From Shinisaurus crocodilurus (lineage: Eukaryota; Chordata; Lepidosauria; Squamata; Shinisauridae): DNA of 64,000 nucleotides. Where the stretch lies: contig CM037878.1 of the NCBI GenBank assembly GCA_021292165.1, forward strand, positions 3,720,001 to 3,784,000, read 5' to 3'. Below are positions 32,101 to 38,075 of the stretch, one piece after another (positions within the stretch are counted from its first letter, which is position 1; every line of letters begins with the position of its first letter). A program made the translations under genes and the position numbers. The notes beneath the pieces were generated by a model. It was not told the origin of the DNA and did not search any database. It saw nothing but the letters and a program-made list of their open reading frames with translations.

Positions 32101-35023
32101 CATCTGGGGACTCAAGGTTGGAGAACACTGATCTAGTGAAACTGGCAGGAGATCTTGGACAGCCAAAATAAAGTAATTCGCCACACAAATATGTACTTGG
32201 TTTATGGAATTTGCTGCCCCAAATTGTGGTTTTTTTAAAAAAAAAAGTAAATGCCTGGAAGAGGAGGAGGAGACACTTTTACATGGATGTTAGCCATCAC
32301 CGCTCTATGTGAACAGGAAGCCTACCTCTGAATATGAGCTGCTGGGAGACAGACAGCATGGGGGGCGGAAATTGTGGTCATGTTCTTCTTGTGAGCTTCC
32401 CAAAGCAGCGCCCCACCAGTGGACACAGAAATATGACTGGGGAGGCTCTTTGCACAGGGCAGAGTTAAACCATGGAATCCGCTATCGCCGGAGATTCACT
32501 ACTGCCAACTTGGAGGGCTTTAAAAGGGGCTGCGGCAAATGCATGAAGGCTACCAATGGCTACCAGCCGGGATGGCTACAGATGACCTCCAGTATCGGAG
32601 GCACAGTTGATGGGGGACGTGTGTGGTGTGTGTGTGTGTGTGTGTTGTTGCCCTCTTTTCCTGCTTGTGGGCTTCCCAGAGTTATCTGGTTGGCCACTGG
32701 GAAGCAGGATGCTGGACTGATCCAGCATTGCCCTGTTGTTTGTTGTTGTTGTTACTATTGCCATTACTATTATTATTTTAAATCAGGCTTCAATAAAACC
32801 CAAATGCGGGCGCATGATCAGCTTTTCGTCCGGCGGGGAAAATCCTCACGGCGTGAAGGCCGTCACGAAAGGCCAGCGCTGCGCGGTTGCCTTGTGGTTC
32901 ACCCTCAACCCGCTTTACCGGGAACTGGTGAGTTTTATTGCCGGCCCTCCTTCCTCTTGACCCTTTGGCGACTGGAGGAGATCCTCTCTTCTCAAGGCAG
33001 CCTCCGGCCCTCCTCTCTGTATATTGATTTTGTTTACCTGCTCCTGGGAGCTCCTTTTTCCGATGCTCTAAAATAATTAGCGATGTACGTGGATTTTGTT
33101 TCTGTTCGCAAATTGTGCAAATATGTCCTGTCCGTAACCCCAAACACAAATGTGAGCAGGAACACAATTCTCAGGAAATGTTTGCCATTTCCTGAACTTG
33201 CATTCCTGGCCGAAAGCACGCACTGGTGCAAGTGCGCACGTCCGAAAAAGAGCACTTGCGCAAATCCCACCATCCCACCCCCAAATCCACATTTTCATGC
33301 TTTAGACTATGGGGGGGGGGGAAATCCCATTTTCCTCTGTGAAAAATGTGCACTTTTTAAAAAATGTGTTGGTTTTTTTACATTGGGAAAAATGCCCACT
33401 TTTAAAAATGCACATTTTTCCCAATCGAGGGTGAGTGGAAGGACGCCCACCTTCGGGAACAAACAAGGTGAGATGAGCTTCAAGGAAGAATTCGGAGAGA
33501 ACCTCAACAAGCTGAACCGTTGCATGTTTGCTCCACTGTGTATCTGCTGGAAAAAAAGCATTCATACGCATGCAGGGCTGGAACCCTGGCATCTGCGCCC
33601 TGCCCAGGAGTCCTAGCCCTCATGTGATGGGGGCAGAGGGGGGCACGCTGGCTGCACTGCCCCCTTCATCGCTTCCCCATTGCCTGGCCCCACTGCTCTC
33701 CACGTGCTTTGGGGGGAGATCCCCCTCCCTGCTCGTTCGGGCAGGCAGGACGGTGAACACCTAAATGAGGGTCTCTTTGAGTATGGACAGGGGTGGGTTG
33801 TTGTTTTTTTTTTAAAAAAAGGAAGACCTGCCCAGGAACAGTTTTAGCTTGTGATGAATTATTTGTATCACCTAAAAAGAAAAGTAATTGGTTTAAGCTA
33901 CAGGGAGGTCAATTCTTTTAAGGTTAATCATCGGAGAGCCCTCCTTAATATAACACCTCAGTTATAATGGAATAGGCTGTCTGAGGATGCTGTAGAACAG
34001 TGTTCTCCAACCTTGGGTCCCCAGATGTTTTTGGCCTACAACTCCCAGCATGCCCCCGCCAGCACAGCTGGCGGGGCCATGCTGGGAGTTGCAGGCCAGA
34101 AACATCTGGGGACCCAAGGTTGGAGAACACTGCTGTAGAATTTCCTTTTCTAGGGCGAAAAGTGGACAAGAATCTGTTGCAGAGCTTTTGCCCTGGCTTA
34201 CAATGCTGACACTATTAAAAGTCAAGAGAAGAGAAAAGGACTGAATTTTTGTTCGTGCCCCAAACATTTCTCATTTCTATTTTAGTATGAACAATACAGT
34301 GTGTCAGGCTGATGGTTTTGACCTGCAAAACCGCTCTTAAACGTTTGATCATGACATCATGAAGTGGCAGAACCCGGATCTGCTGCGCTATTTTGGAGAG
34401 ACCATCGCTTAAACTAGACTGCTGCTGCCACCTTGTGGTCTATTTGGGGAATTAACTAGGGCAGTGTTCTCTCCAACCTTGGGTCCCCAGATGTTTTTGG
34501 CCTACAACTCTCAGCATGCCCCAGCCAGCATTTTTTGGGGCGGGGGGGAGGTGAACGGTAGCTGCAACTGTGATTGGACCAAATCTAATTGCTGAAAGCA
34601 TATGCAGCCTTCTGAGTCACACAGAGTCTCTTCGACAAGCTGTATGGAAAAAGTTTGGAGTTTAAACTCCTGGCCATGACAGACCCATGCTGGCTGGGGA
34701 ATGCTGGGAGTTGTAGGCCTTTCTTCCATGAAAACATGAATTGTATTGCACCCTTAATTTCCAGGTAACTAGCTAGCCATCCAGTGTTGGCTGGACCAGA
34801 CACTGCAAATAAGAACTTTTGGCACATCGGAAAGCGTGGCTGGAGCACGGACCGACGAGGGACGCCCTCGCTCCCCACCCGTCCCCCCCAAGCTTGAGTG
34901 CTTCTCACTGTCCTTTCTCCTTTCCTTCAGGAGCGAATCCAGGCGGATGAAGTCATTGCAGCCTTAGACCAGGAGCGCCTCGGACCCCACGAACTCAGCA
35001 TCAACCCCAGGGACGAGCTATGA
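5207..35023 (+). CDS. P3H2: Prolyl 3-hydroxylase 2, 3' part: 12 coding exons, 5' end outside window
   Basis: ER-lumenal enzyme that 3-hydroxylates selected prolines in collagen chains, using Fe(II), 2-oxoglutarate, O2 and ascorbate. Twelve exons (5207-5338, 10606-10748, 12635-12724, 15043-15083, 16035-16129, 19452-19579, 22964-23059, 24036-24186, 24664-24781, 29810-29885, 32787-32927, 34931-35023) all have AG/GT borders and matching phases. They give 1304 coding nt, 433 residues plus stop, with no frameshift or nonsense codon. Visible features are a CXXXC motif (CQHEC) in the first exon, two N-glycosylation sequons (NGT, NST), the HAD iron-binding pair, the distal His, the 2-oxoglutarate Arg and a C-terminal RDEL. 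P3H2 is preferred over P3H1 and P3H3 because the tail [10 protein letters not shown]...INPRDEL matches the P3H2 ending; as I recall, P3H1 has a long acidic tail before KDEL and P3H3 ends REEL. The first exon here enters in phase 1 (a split Asp codon), so upstream exons, probably three, lie left of the window. Confidence 0.93.
5600..6124 (+). mobile_element. CR1 LINE 3' fragment
   Basis: Truncated CR1 with the ORF2 C-terminus ([33 protein letters not shown]) and the canonical tail TTGGACTCGATGGCCTTGTAGG...ATGATTCTAT. It contains an internal rearrangement around 5795-5920, where the NFLTVR region is partly duplicated. Confidence 0.85.
6740..6826 (-). mobile_element. L2-like LINE tail
   Basis: TTTAATAGATTTATATACCACTTA...GTGGTTTACAAAG is the reverse complement of an L2-type 3' end. 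Confidence 0.5.
6830..6953. mobile_element. Palindromic MITE, 'GCAATCC...CTACAACTCCC' family
   Basis: Inverted arms CACAATCCCATGCGTGTTTAGACAG and CTGTCTAAAGATGCAT surround CTACAACTCCCAGCAT...ATGCTGG. Related copies lie at 13596-13665 (half) and 22740-22869. 6955-7380 beyond it shows only an A-run (7005-7022) and nothing recognisable. Confidence 0.65.
7379..7452 (+). repeat. Tandem duplication, two units of about 37 bp
   Basis: TTGGCCTTGTCCCAAGAGGG and the following CACCCTCACTGGGA occur twice in direct succession with one mismatch. The remainder to 8768 shows no recognised element. Confidence 0.85.
8782..9045 (-). pseudogene. gag N-terminus of the LTR element, truncated
   Basis: An 87-codon frame starting about 120 bp after the primer-binding site. 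It opens with [16 protein letters not shown], a SAP-like helix pair, followed by a Glu/Arg-rich coiled-coil segment. Both are usual at the start of vertebrate gypsy-type gag proteins. It ends where gag runs into LTR sequence at a CTGCAG shared by both sides, where an in-frame TAG from the LTR stops it. It cannot be functional. Confidence 0.65.
9166..9183 (-). promoter_or_regulatory. Retrotransposon primer-binding site, tRNA-Leu type
   Basis: On the minus strand TGGTGGTAGCGGTGGGAT begins two bases after the LTR end. It matches, with one mismatch, the complement of the 3' end of vertebrate tRNA-Leu (AAG/TAG isoacceptors). Confidence 0.75.
9421..9452 (+). repeat. (AAAC)n tract inside LTR
   Basis: AATAAAACAAACAAACAAAC run. 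The homologous tract in the solo LTR is shorter. Confidence 0.85.
10200..10219 (+). repeat. C homopolymer
   Basis: About 15 consecutive C. 9860-10340 otherwise shows nothing recognisable. Confidence 0.8.
10360..10494. mobile_element. 135-bp palindromic hAT MITE, copy 1
   Basis: Termini CAATGTTCTCCAACC...GGTTGGAGAACACTG with nearly perfect self-complementarity over the whole length. Flanked by an 8-bp duplication, CTCTAGCT (10352-10359) and CTCTAGTT (10495-10502). Other copies: 31054, 31996, 33998, 38520 and 45490 (full), and 10832, 16417, 34462 and 38973 (partial). Confidence 0.9.
10606..10748 (+). CDS. P3H2: P3H2 exon: TPR-like helical segment
   Basis: Acceptor TTTCAG, donor GTAAGA at 10749. 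It completes the split Val codon, reads [16 protein letters not shown] and so on, and ends in phase 0 after ...SIKPRE. The [17 protein letters not shown] stretch is a TPR-type helix pair. A palindromic MITE sits only 111 bp upstream (10360-10494). Confidence 0.92.
10832..10902 (+). mobile_element. 135-bp MITE family, half copy
   Basis: One arm only (CAGTGTTCTCCAACCTTGGG to AGCCAGCGTAGC), just past the 10606-10748 exon. Confidence 0.85.
11156..11198 (+). repeat. (GT)n microsatellite
   Basis: Over 18 uninterrupted GT units. Confidence 0.95.
11432..11735 (-). mobile_element. CR1 LINE 3' fragment
   Basis: Antisense CR1 end beginning with the TCATAGAATCATAG tail and running through the [10 protein letters not shown] region, breaking off at 11735. 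11736-12634 has long but domain-free frames and nothing else recognised. Confidence 0.88.
12635..12724 (+). CDS. P3H2: P3H2 exon: linker before the catalytic domain
   Basis: Exactly 30 codons, phase 0 to 0, from [14 protein letters not shown] to GLGFLYTEP. The acceptor follows a C/T-rich tract ending TTTCAG, and the donor is GTAAGA. Confidence 0.9.
13220..13433 (-). mobile_element. hAT-type nonautonomous element, copy 2
   Basis: Inverted relative of 3479-3690. It shares TTCTGGGAAATGAG..., CATGGCAGCCATTTTGTGAGAG and the terminal CAACCTCTTTGG-type end. Confidence 0.6.
13596..13665 (+). mobile_element. Half-copy of the GCAATCC/CTACAACTCCC MITE
   Basis: GGACGCAATCCTCTGCAAGTTGA joined to CCTACAACTCCCAGCATGCC. 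The second arm is missing. Confidence 0.55.
14037..14084 (+). repeat. 14-bp tandem repeat
   Basis: About 3.4 units of GCTTCAAGAAGGAA, each containing a HindIII-type AAGCTT. Confidence 0.9.
14553..14790 (-). mobile_element. tRNA-derived SINE, family A
   Basis: Reverse complement of the 2471-2706 family with TTTATTTA tail, CAAGGCGGCTTACATAA, and promoter end CACTACGCCACACTGGCTCTC. Confidence 0.88.
15043..15083 (+). CDS. P3H2: P3H2 micro-exon (41 bp)
   Basis: Encodes [13 protein letters not shown] plus two bases of an Arg codon. Acceptor TTGTTACAG, donor GTAGGC. It is too short for ORF finders and was recognised by phase continuity with its neighbours and by the NYW...RQDE pattern at this place in P3H2. 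Confidence 0.87.
15356..15371 (+). repeat. G homopolymer
   Basis: A run of about 16 G, length probably polymorphic or assembly-limited. Confidence 0.8.
15575..15662. mobile_element. Palindromic MITE, 'CAGACAACACGATAACCCA' family
   Basis: Arms GGGTTCCAGACAACACGATAA and TTATCGTGTTGTCTGAACCC flank a short loop rich in AACCGTGG. Related arms occur three times at 22318-22555. Confidence 0.75.
15797..15851 (+). repeat. (CA)n interrupted microsatellite
   Basis: ACACACAC blocks separated by ATGCTGAC and GCTCACACT. Confidence 0.9.
15858..16003. mobile_element. 146-bp hAT MITE, copy 1
   Basis: Ends CAGGGCTTTTTTTCTGG and CCAGAAAAAAAGCACTG, with perfect 8-bp duplications CATATAAT at 15850-15857 and 16004-16011. 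An inverted copy lies at 41919-42064. Confidence 0.92.
16035..16129 (+). CDS. P3H2: P3H2 exon: variable linker
   Basis: Completes the split Arg codon, then reads [14 protein letters not shown] to [10 protein letters not shown], ending in phase 1. Acceptor CCCACAG, donor GTGAGT. The 146-bp MITE at 15858-16003 ends 31 bp upstream, so the branch point and polypyrimidine tract of this intron lie in or beside transposon sequence. Confidence 0.9.
16417..16496 (+). mobile_element. 135-bp MITE family, truncated copy
   Basis: Left arm intact (CAGTGTTCTCCAACCTTGGG), right arm reduced to TACACTGGGAGTTACA. Confidence 0.8.
16783..16815 (+). repeat. (TG)n(CG)n(CA)n compound repeat
   Basis: TGTGTGTGCGCGCGCACGCACACAC. 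Self-complementary and able to form Z-DNA or a cruciform. Confidence 0.85.
17815..17935. mobile_element. Palindromic MITE, 'CCAGATGTGTTGGACTGCAA' family
   Basis: Arms TTCCAGATGTGTCGGACTGCAA and GTGCAGTCCAACACCTCCGG. Same type at 31469-31565, 46342-46487 and 58475-58605. Confidence 0.65.
18028..18380 (+). mobile_element. Probable GC-rich hAT-like fragment
   Basis: GCAGGGCCGGCGTCACGGGTC resembles the CAGGGCCGGC terminus of GC-rich hAT elements such as 58828-59356. The right end is unclear. Confidence 0.35.
18720..19259 (-). mobile_element. Solo LTR of the gypsy-like family
   Basis: A 540-bp LTR with TGTCAAGG...CTTCACA ends, flanked by perfect 5-bp duplications CAGGC (18715-18719, 19260-19264). 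Orientation and sequence match the LTR at 9186-9804. It formed by LTR-LTR recombination after insertion. Confidence 0.93.
19452..19579 (+). CDS. P3H2: P3H2 exon: start of the dioxygenase domain
   Basis: Encodes (G)[16 protein letters not shown] to [11 protein letters not shown] with an NGT sequon. Acceptor TTGCTAG after a long C/T tract, donor GTGAGT. Ends in phase 0. Confidence 0.92.
19676..19745 (+). repeat. Dispersed repeat 'CACCTTAAAGACCAA' type
   Basis: GCCGTGTTGGTCCACTGCAG...GGCACCTTAAAGACCAA is a common sauropsid interspersed motif, with a diverged relative at 21395-21500. I do not assign it a class. Confidence 0.45.
19755..19975 (+). mobile_element. L2-like LINE 3' end
   Basis: A TTTTAATGATG-rich 3' UTR, then CGCCTCGATCTAGACGGAGAGGCGGG and an AATAAA(TTA)n tail. 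It interrupts other repeat sequence and is bounded by AAGGGTT on both sides (about 19738 and 19976). Confidence 0.65.
20935..21230 (+). repeat. Degenerate TGCATTTTT/AAAATGCAC repeat, locus 1
   Basis: A/T-rich stretch with recurring GCAATTTTATGCAATGTACA-like words. Related loci: 30660-30910, 33080-33430, 48340-48560 and 54900-55260. Confidence 0.4.
21846..22299. mobile_element. GC-rich palindromic nonautonomous DNA element
   Basis: Begins GGGCCGGCTCGCACGAC and ends GTCGTGCGAACACGCCC, with imperfect inverted ends next to TTA/ATA (compatible with a PIF/Harbinger-like 3-bp target). It is far richer in G+C and CpG than its surroundings and includes the perfect hairpin at 22232-22292. Confidence 0.6.
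22232..22292. repeat. Perfect 27-bp hairpin
   Basis: Arm 22232-22258 (TTCGCACGACACGGG...) is fully complementary to 22266-22292, with a 7-base loop CTTCTGC. Confidence 0.93.
22318..22556. mobile_element. Palindromic MITEs, 'CAGACAACACGATAACCCA' family
   Basis: The arm sequence occurs at 22320-22344, inverted at 22395-22417, and again direct at 22528-22555. Repeated AACCATGG/CCATGGTTTGTT words lie between. Confidence 0.7.
22740..22869. mobile_element. Palindromic MITE, GCAAATC/CTACAACTCCC family
   Basis: Ends GGCGCAAATCTATGCATGTT and AACATGCATAGATTTGCACC with a CCAGCCAGC centre. It lies 95 bp before the 22964 exon. Confidence 0.75.
22964..23059 (+). CDS. P3H2: P3H2 exon: dioxygenase domain, conserved core
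   Basis: 32 codons, phase 0 to 0, from [16 protein letters not shown] to [10 protein letters not shown]. Acceptor TTGCAG, donor GTGTGC. This is among the most conserved P3H2 segments. Confidence 0.93.
23236..23480 (-). mobile_element. LINE 3'-end fragment
   Basis: Antisense member of the family at 32410-32740, recognised by ATCTAGTCCAGCATTCTGTTC and ATGAGCGCAACGGCACCCTCC. Confidence 0.55.
23661..23795 (+). repeat. 27-bp minisatellite, five units
   Basis: Unit CTTACTTTGCCCCCTTACTTTTYAGTG in near-identical tandem copies (written here as one consensus, split as CTTACTTTGCCCCC plus TTACTTTTYAGTG). The later units differ only at the T/C position. Confidence 0.93.
24036..24186 (+). CDS. P3H2: P3H2 exon: dioxygenase domain
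   Basis: Encodes [17 protein letters not shown] to [10 protein letters not shown] plus the first base of a Gly codon, including an NST sequon. Acceptor CTGCAG, donor GTGAGG. Confidence 0.93.
24613..24632 (+). repeat. (CT)n tract before a P3H2 exon
   Basis: CT dinucleotide run about 30 bp upstream of the HAD exon, serving as part of an extended pyrimidine tract. Confidence 0.8.
24664..24781 (+). CDS. P3H2: P3H2 exon carrying the HxD iron-binding motif
   Basis: Encodes [17 protein letters not shown] to PPAYTFRDY plus two bases of Ser. In the HAD triplet, His is encoded at 24702-24704 and Asp at 24708-24710. These are the first two Fe(II) ligands of the 2-oxoglutarate dioxygenase facial triad. 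Acceptor CTGTAG, donor GTGGGT. Confidence 0.94.
25430..26132 (-). mobile_element. Probable solo LTR of a second family
   Basis: On the minus strand: TGTGTAAACCAGG start, a long U3, TATATAAG (25662-25669), then AATAAA (25550-25555) about 110 bp downstream. This is the architecture of an LTR promoter and polyadenylation site. The 3' end and target duplication were not resolved. Confidence 0.45.
26562..26705 (+). mobile_element. hAT fragment, 'CAGGGGTGTCGAACC' family
   Basis: CAGGGGTGTCGAACCTCTTCCAGCCCGAGG matches the inverted end of the 61834-62195 element. 26710-27400 shows nothing I can name. Confidence 0.5.
27420..28025 (-). mobile_element. 5'-truncated LINE bounded by a 14-bp target duplication
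   Basis: Bounded on both sides by GGCAATGGCGAGTA (27406-27419 and 28026-28039). It carries the C-terminus of a reverse transcriptase polyprotein (27526-27939) and a 3' UTR with CGGTCACGAGTGATCGCC. 28040-28695 is unassigned. Confidence 0.8.
27526..27939 (-). pseudogene. LINE ORF2 C-terminus with terminal zinc finger
   Basis: An open 137-codon stretch: [18 protein letters not shown], a [16 protein letters not shown] motif, a basic KRPKRKAR run and a final C2H2 finger [10 protein letters not shown]...HLRTHR, then the natural stop. The catalytic reverse transcriptase domain is absent. The pattern is that of vertebrate RTE/Tx1-like LINEs; I cannot fix the clade. Confidence 0.7.
28697..28876 (-). 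mobile_element. 5S-rRNA-derived SINE with CR1 tail, copy 1
   Basis: Reverse complement reads GGCCTGTGGCTTACGCTGGC..., a 5S-like GGAAAGCTAAGCAGGGTCAG / TTACTTGGATGGGAGACC block, and a CR1-type tail with GAGCAGGGGGTTGGACTCGA and AGAGTTGG/TATGA end. Confidence 0.85.
28877..28940 (-). mobile_element. CR1 internal fragment fused to the 5S SINE
   Basis: CTGGAGAGGGTTCAGAGGAG...AAGGCCCTATGA (minus strand), the same segment as 57865-57920 and 60345-60400, running directly into the 5S SINE. Confidence 0.8.
29553..29745 (-). mobile_element. tRNA-derived SINE, family B
   Basis: Reverse complement has GTGGCTCAGTGGCAGAACCC and GGTCCCGGGTTCGACCCCC (boxes A and B), matching the 43469 and 35836 copies. It ends about 65 bp before the 29810 exon. 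Confidence 0.7.
29810..29885 (+). CDS. P3H2: P3H2 exon: dioxygenase beta-strand segment
   Basis: Completes Ser, then encodes [16 protein letters not shown] to MDAKTVT. Acceptor CTCCTAG, donor GTGAGC. A SINE on the opposite strand begins within about 35 bp of the donor. Confidence 0.93.
29919..30506 (-). mobile_element. tRNA-derived SINE, family A, split by a hAT element
   Basis: Two halves (29919-30047 and 30382-30506) of one SINE separated by 334 bp of foreign DNA. The promoter end is CACTACGCCACACTGGCTCTC. Confidence 0.9.
30048..30381. mobile_element. hAT-type nonautonomous element nested in a SINE
   Basis: Ends CAGTGCTTCTCAA and TTGAGAAGCACTG. Target duplication GGTTAGGC (30040-30047) / GGCTAGGC (30382-30389). 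The interior has CGCGCCCCCC blocks and no coding sequence. Confidence 0.9.
30660..30910 (+). repeat. Degenerate AAAATGCAC/GTGCATTTT repeat, locus 2
   Basis: At least six GCATTTT/GCACATTTT words at irregular 20-30 bp spacing. Confidence 0.5.
31054..31188. mobile_element. 135-bp palindromic hAT MITE, copy 2
   Basis: Perfect 8-bp duplications TCCTACAG at 31046-31053 and 31189-31196. The arms differ at only a few positions. Confidence 0.93.
31469..31565. mobile_element. Palindromic MITE, 'CCAGATGTG' family
   Basis: TGGTGCCCTCCAGATGTGGGACT and inverted CCGCACATCTGGAGGGCATC. Confidence 0.65.
31996..32130. mobile_element. 135-bp palindromic hAT MITE, copy 3
   Basis: Perfect 8-bp duplications ATCTAGTG at 31988-31995 and 32131-32138. 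Confidence 0.93.
32410..32740 (+). mobile_element. LINE 3'-end fragment, sense
   Basis: Frame remnants read [20 protein letters not shown], similar to the CR1/L3 ORF end, followed by GGTTGGCCACTGGGAAGCAGG. A (GT)n tract interrupts at 32624-32645. Confidence 0.55.
32787..32927 (+). CDS. P3H2: P3H2 exon carrying distal His and 2-oxoglutarate Arg
   Basis: 47 codons, phase 0 to 0. The distal iron ligand His (in ENPHGVK) is encoded at 32847-32849 and the cosubstrate-binding Arg (in KGQRCAV) at 32877-32879. With HAD in the preceding part of the domain, the full active site is present. Acceptor AATCAG, donor GTGAGT. Confidence 0.94.
33080..33430 (+). repeat. Degenerate AAAATGCAC repeat, locus 3
   Basis: AAAATGTGCACTTTTTAAAA, AAAAATGCCCACTTTTAAAA and AAATGCACATTTTTCCC recur. 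Unassigned otherwise up to 33990. Confidence 0.5.
33998..34132. mobile_element. 135-bp palindromic hAT MITE, copy 4
   Basis: Perfect 8-bp duplications CTGTAGAA at 33990-33997 and 34133-34140. Confidence 0.93.
34462..34530 (+). mobile_element. 135-bp MITE family, half copy
   Basis: Left arm only, up to CCCAGCCAGCA. About 150 bp later (34687-34755) an arm of the GCAATCC/CTACAACTCCC family follows (GGGAGTTGTAGGCC...ATTGTATTGCACCC). Confidence 0.8.
34931..35023 (+). CDS. P3H2: P3H2 terminal coding exon with RDEL retrieval signal
   Basis: Encodes [15 protein letters not shown] to SINPRDEL and a TGA stop at 35021-35023. RDEL replaces the KDEL of mammalian P3H2 and should still be read by KDEL receptors. 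The acceptor is TTCCTTCAG. Confidence 0.94.
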   Translation, partial: ERIQADEVIAALDQERLGPHELSINPRDEL

Positions 35024-35835
35024 ACTAGGCCCAAGGACACGCAAATTAAAATATTTATTTAATATTTGTTTTAAATCTTATCAGAACCCTTTATTTTTGT
35101 ACAGAGCCTGGGTATAAATTAATGGATGGGTTTCGTGGGGATCGGCGGAGGGGTTCCCGCACAACCCCGTCCCGCTCCTCCTGCGTTCGGCACGGCTCGC
35201 CCCCTGCTCCCACACGAGTCACATGCGTGCCTCCTTCGAAGTCGTCACTTGGGATTCTCCAGCACTTTTCTGGGCCCCTCTTCTAAGCTGTAGTCCATTT
35301 ATGGCTTCCTGTGGCTATGACTGAGCAGAGCTAGAAACAACCTAGAGGCCCGTATTTCCTTAAAGCTGCCCCCTTTCTCCTGGGACGGTTTGCCTCTAAT
35401 CCCAGATGTAGCAGGGCTGGTTGGGTGTCTTCACTGCCAGGGACAGCTCTGTTCCACAAATGCAGCCTTCGCTCTGACATGTGCCAGGTCTGAGCCCCCT
35501 GGTATGAAAAACGCGGGCCCCTGTAGCTTCTGATCTGCCTTAATCTGGATCCTGGGCCTCATCGTGCTAGCGGTACTGGAAACCTCTTTCAGTCTGTTTG
35601 ACTTCTGCATGAAAAACCCAGCCCTTTGAATCACTTGCAACAGGGCACAAGATCAATCTTATCTAAATCCAGAATTTTTCTCTGTTTGGATTTCTTTGTC
35701 TCGGGCGAAGGAGGAGGATCTGGCTATGAATGTAAGAACAGCTGTGCTGTGTCAGACAAAAGATCCTTCTGGCACAGCACCTTGTCTCTGCCGGTGGTCT
35801 GCCCTATGCCCCAAAGAAGCACATAAGAAGGACCA

Positions 35836-36060
35836 CTTGAACAGGGCTGGGACGTCACCCAAGCGCAGGGCCCATGTTTTGCTTGCAGAAGGTCCCAGGT
35901 TCAGCTCTGGCGTCCCCAGTTAAAAGGATCAAGACAGGGGGATGGGAAAGCTCCTTCTCTGCCTGAGACCCTAGAATGGCGCCTCTGCCAGTCAGAGTAG
36001 AGAATATTGGACAAACAGTCTGACCTGATATAAGACAGCTTCCTATGAATGTGGAGATGG
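35836..36060 (+). mobile_element. tRNA-derived SINE, family B
   Basis: GCAGAAGGTCCCAGGTTCAG, CTGCCTGAGACCCTAGA, CAGTCAGAGTAGAGAATATTGG and GACCTGATATAAGACAGCTTCCT follow the family B order. The box A region is degraded. Confidence 0.75.
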
Positions 36061-36367
36061 CCATCCTCAGATGTTTGTCTTGAGCAGTTGATACTTAGAT
36101 AGATAAACCACCTCTCTGAACATGGTGATTTCAGCTGTGATGATGGCCAATATCCATTATTCGATCCAACACCCATGAACTTATCAAATCCATTTGTAAA
36201 ACCATAATGTCCTGCAGCAATGAGTTCCATAAGTTGATAATTGCATCGAATGAAGCACTGCTCCTTTGTGTTCCTTCTGAACATGATGCCAGAATCTCAT
36301 TGGAAGACCCACAAATTAACGTTGACTCTCCAGTGGCTTTGCAGGGGAAAGAAAAATCAATGATGGA

Positions 36368-36396
36368 GGAAAGAGAGAGAGAGAGAGAGAGAGAGT
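36368..36396 (+). repeat. (GA)n microsatellite
   Basis: AGAGAGAG run; a second (GA)n lies at 37004-37028. 36400-38070 shows no recognised gene or transposon. Confidence 0.9.
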
Positions 36397-38075
36397 ACCT
36401 ATCCTAGAGGTGGGTATAGCTTACCTCCTACTTTGGTTGCATGAAGAATGAATCCCAAAACCAACAGTTTGGGAGCTCCTTATGCTTTAACACAGTTGGA
36501 AGTTAGGCAGGTTGCACTTGCACCCTCATCACTGCCCAGGTAGGAGACCACAGGTCAGCCGCACGGAGCCCCCAAAAGTAGAGTGGGAGAGAGAACAGGA
36601 ATTAATAACAACATTAAAAGTGAAATCTCTTATCTGTTGATTGATGCTGGCACACATCTGTGTCCCTTGCCAATTCAGACGGGGCACAATCCCTCCAGAA
36701 CGATTTCGTGGGCAGGCTCCGTGGAAACGAATGGGAGATACACAAGAGCATAGCCGTGTGCTTACGCAGCTCCTGTGCATTTCAGTGGGACTTGTGCAGA
36801 AGAACGTTTGTGGGATTGTGCTTCCTGGGTCATCTTGTGTTTCCTACTCTGTTGCTCATATATATTTGCACCTCAAATCCGACCACCTGATGGCCGGGAT
36901 GCATTTGCGTTTTCAACCCTCAAGTTCCTTCACATTGCCTCTGCAGGTTGGTTCACTGGTGTAAATGTGCTGAAAACTCCTGTTCTTAATCTCCCCTGTC
37001 TTAAAGAGAGAGAGAGAGAGAGAGAAAGCTGGAGCAGGCCCAGAATCCCAACCTGCACTGGCTCCACCATGCTCAGAAACCGGCTGCTTTGTGCAAGGTA
37101 ACCGGAGCCTCATCTGCACTGCAAGGATGCTGAGGGGAATTTGATGTGAACCACAGAGCTGTGTCTAAAAAACCCAGGGGGAATAAACTAAACTCAGAAA
37201 ACAGATTGGTGTGCTTTTTCCTCTCTTTTATTTTGTCCGCTTGGTTCTCTGTAAAGCAGTGTGGAGAGACTGGAAGCGGGAGGCCGACAAACCTGTTCTA
37301 GGCCAGGCAGTGTGACCTTTCCTGTGTTTGCAGCAGAAAAAACTTCTCCTAATCCAAATTTCTCGCTAAGAGTTTGGAGCGTGGAATTTCTGGGGCCAGC
37401 TTGCAGAAGAGAACATCCCAGGGCGAGATTGTGCTTCCGGGGTCACCTCTTTGTGCCTTCTCGCTAGAGGTGTGCCACACAATTTCCCACAGTTCTTAGT
37501 GCCTTCAGCCCAATTATATCTCCCCACCCCCCATTAAATTGCTGAGGTGCCTGAGCCCACAGATAGAATATAGCGAAGACGATGTCTTGTCACTGGGTGG
37601 ATGGTTGTAGATGAAGGCCTTTTGCCACCGTGCAGACGCATGTGTGCGCATCAGTAAAAATGCAGCACAAAAAGAACCTTGATTCAATCACACATGACAA
37701 TACAGTTTAGGGAAGCGGTTTCTCAGTGCATGCCCAGGGTAACAGAAGCGTGGGGGGAATCCAAACAGGTGCACTGCAGAAGGGCTTGAAAGCTGAGACT
37801 GTCGGGGAAACTGTCCCCAAACTTGGAGTTGGGTCATTCAGCTTGCCGATAAAATCTCTGTTCAGAAGTGATCCTAATTCATGACAAGACCATCCCGGCA
37901 TATCCCTATTCTGGAATGAAAGTAGGCATTCTCCTAGGTAAAGTGGAATTCAGGAGGAGAGGAAAGGAAGGCAGAGCGAACCCCTGGAACAATTAAGGGT
38001 GGAAAGGCAGCCGGGGGGGCGGGGCGGGATTCACTTCTGATTTTACTTTGACCCCTGAAAAGTCCTGATAGTACC

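Larger units (their letters stand above)
35024..37215 (+). other. P3H2: P3H2 3' UTR, extent uncertain
   Basis: The stop codon is followed almost at once by ATTAAA (35045-35050). A canonical AATAAA is at 37182-37187 with a GT/T-rich stretch just after it. If the distal site is used, the 3' UTR would be about 2.2 kb and would include the SINE at 35836-36060. The sequence alone does not decide between them. Confidence 0.35.
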
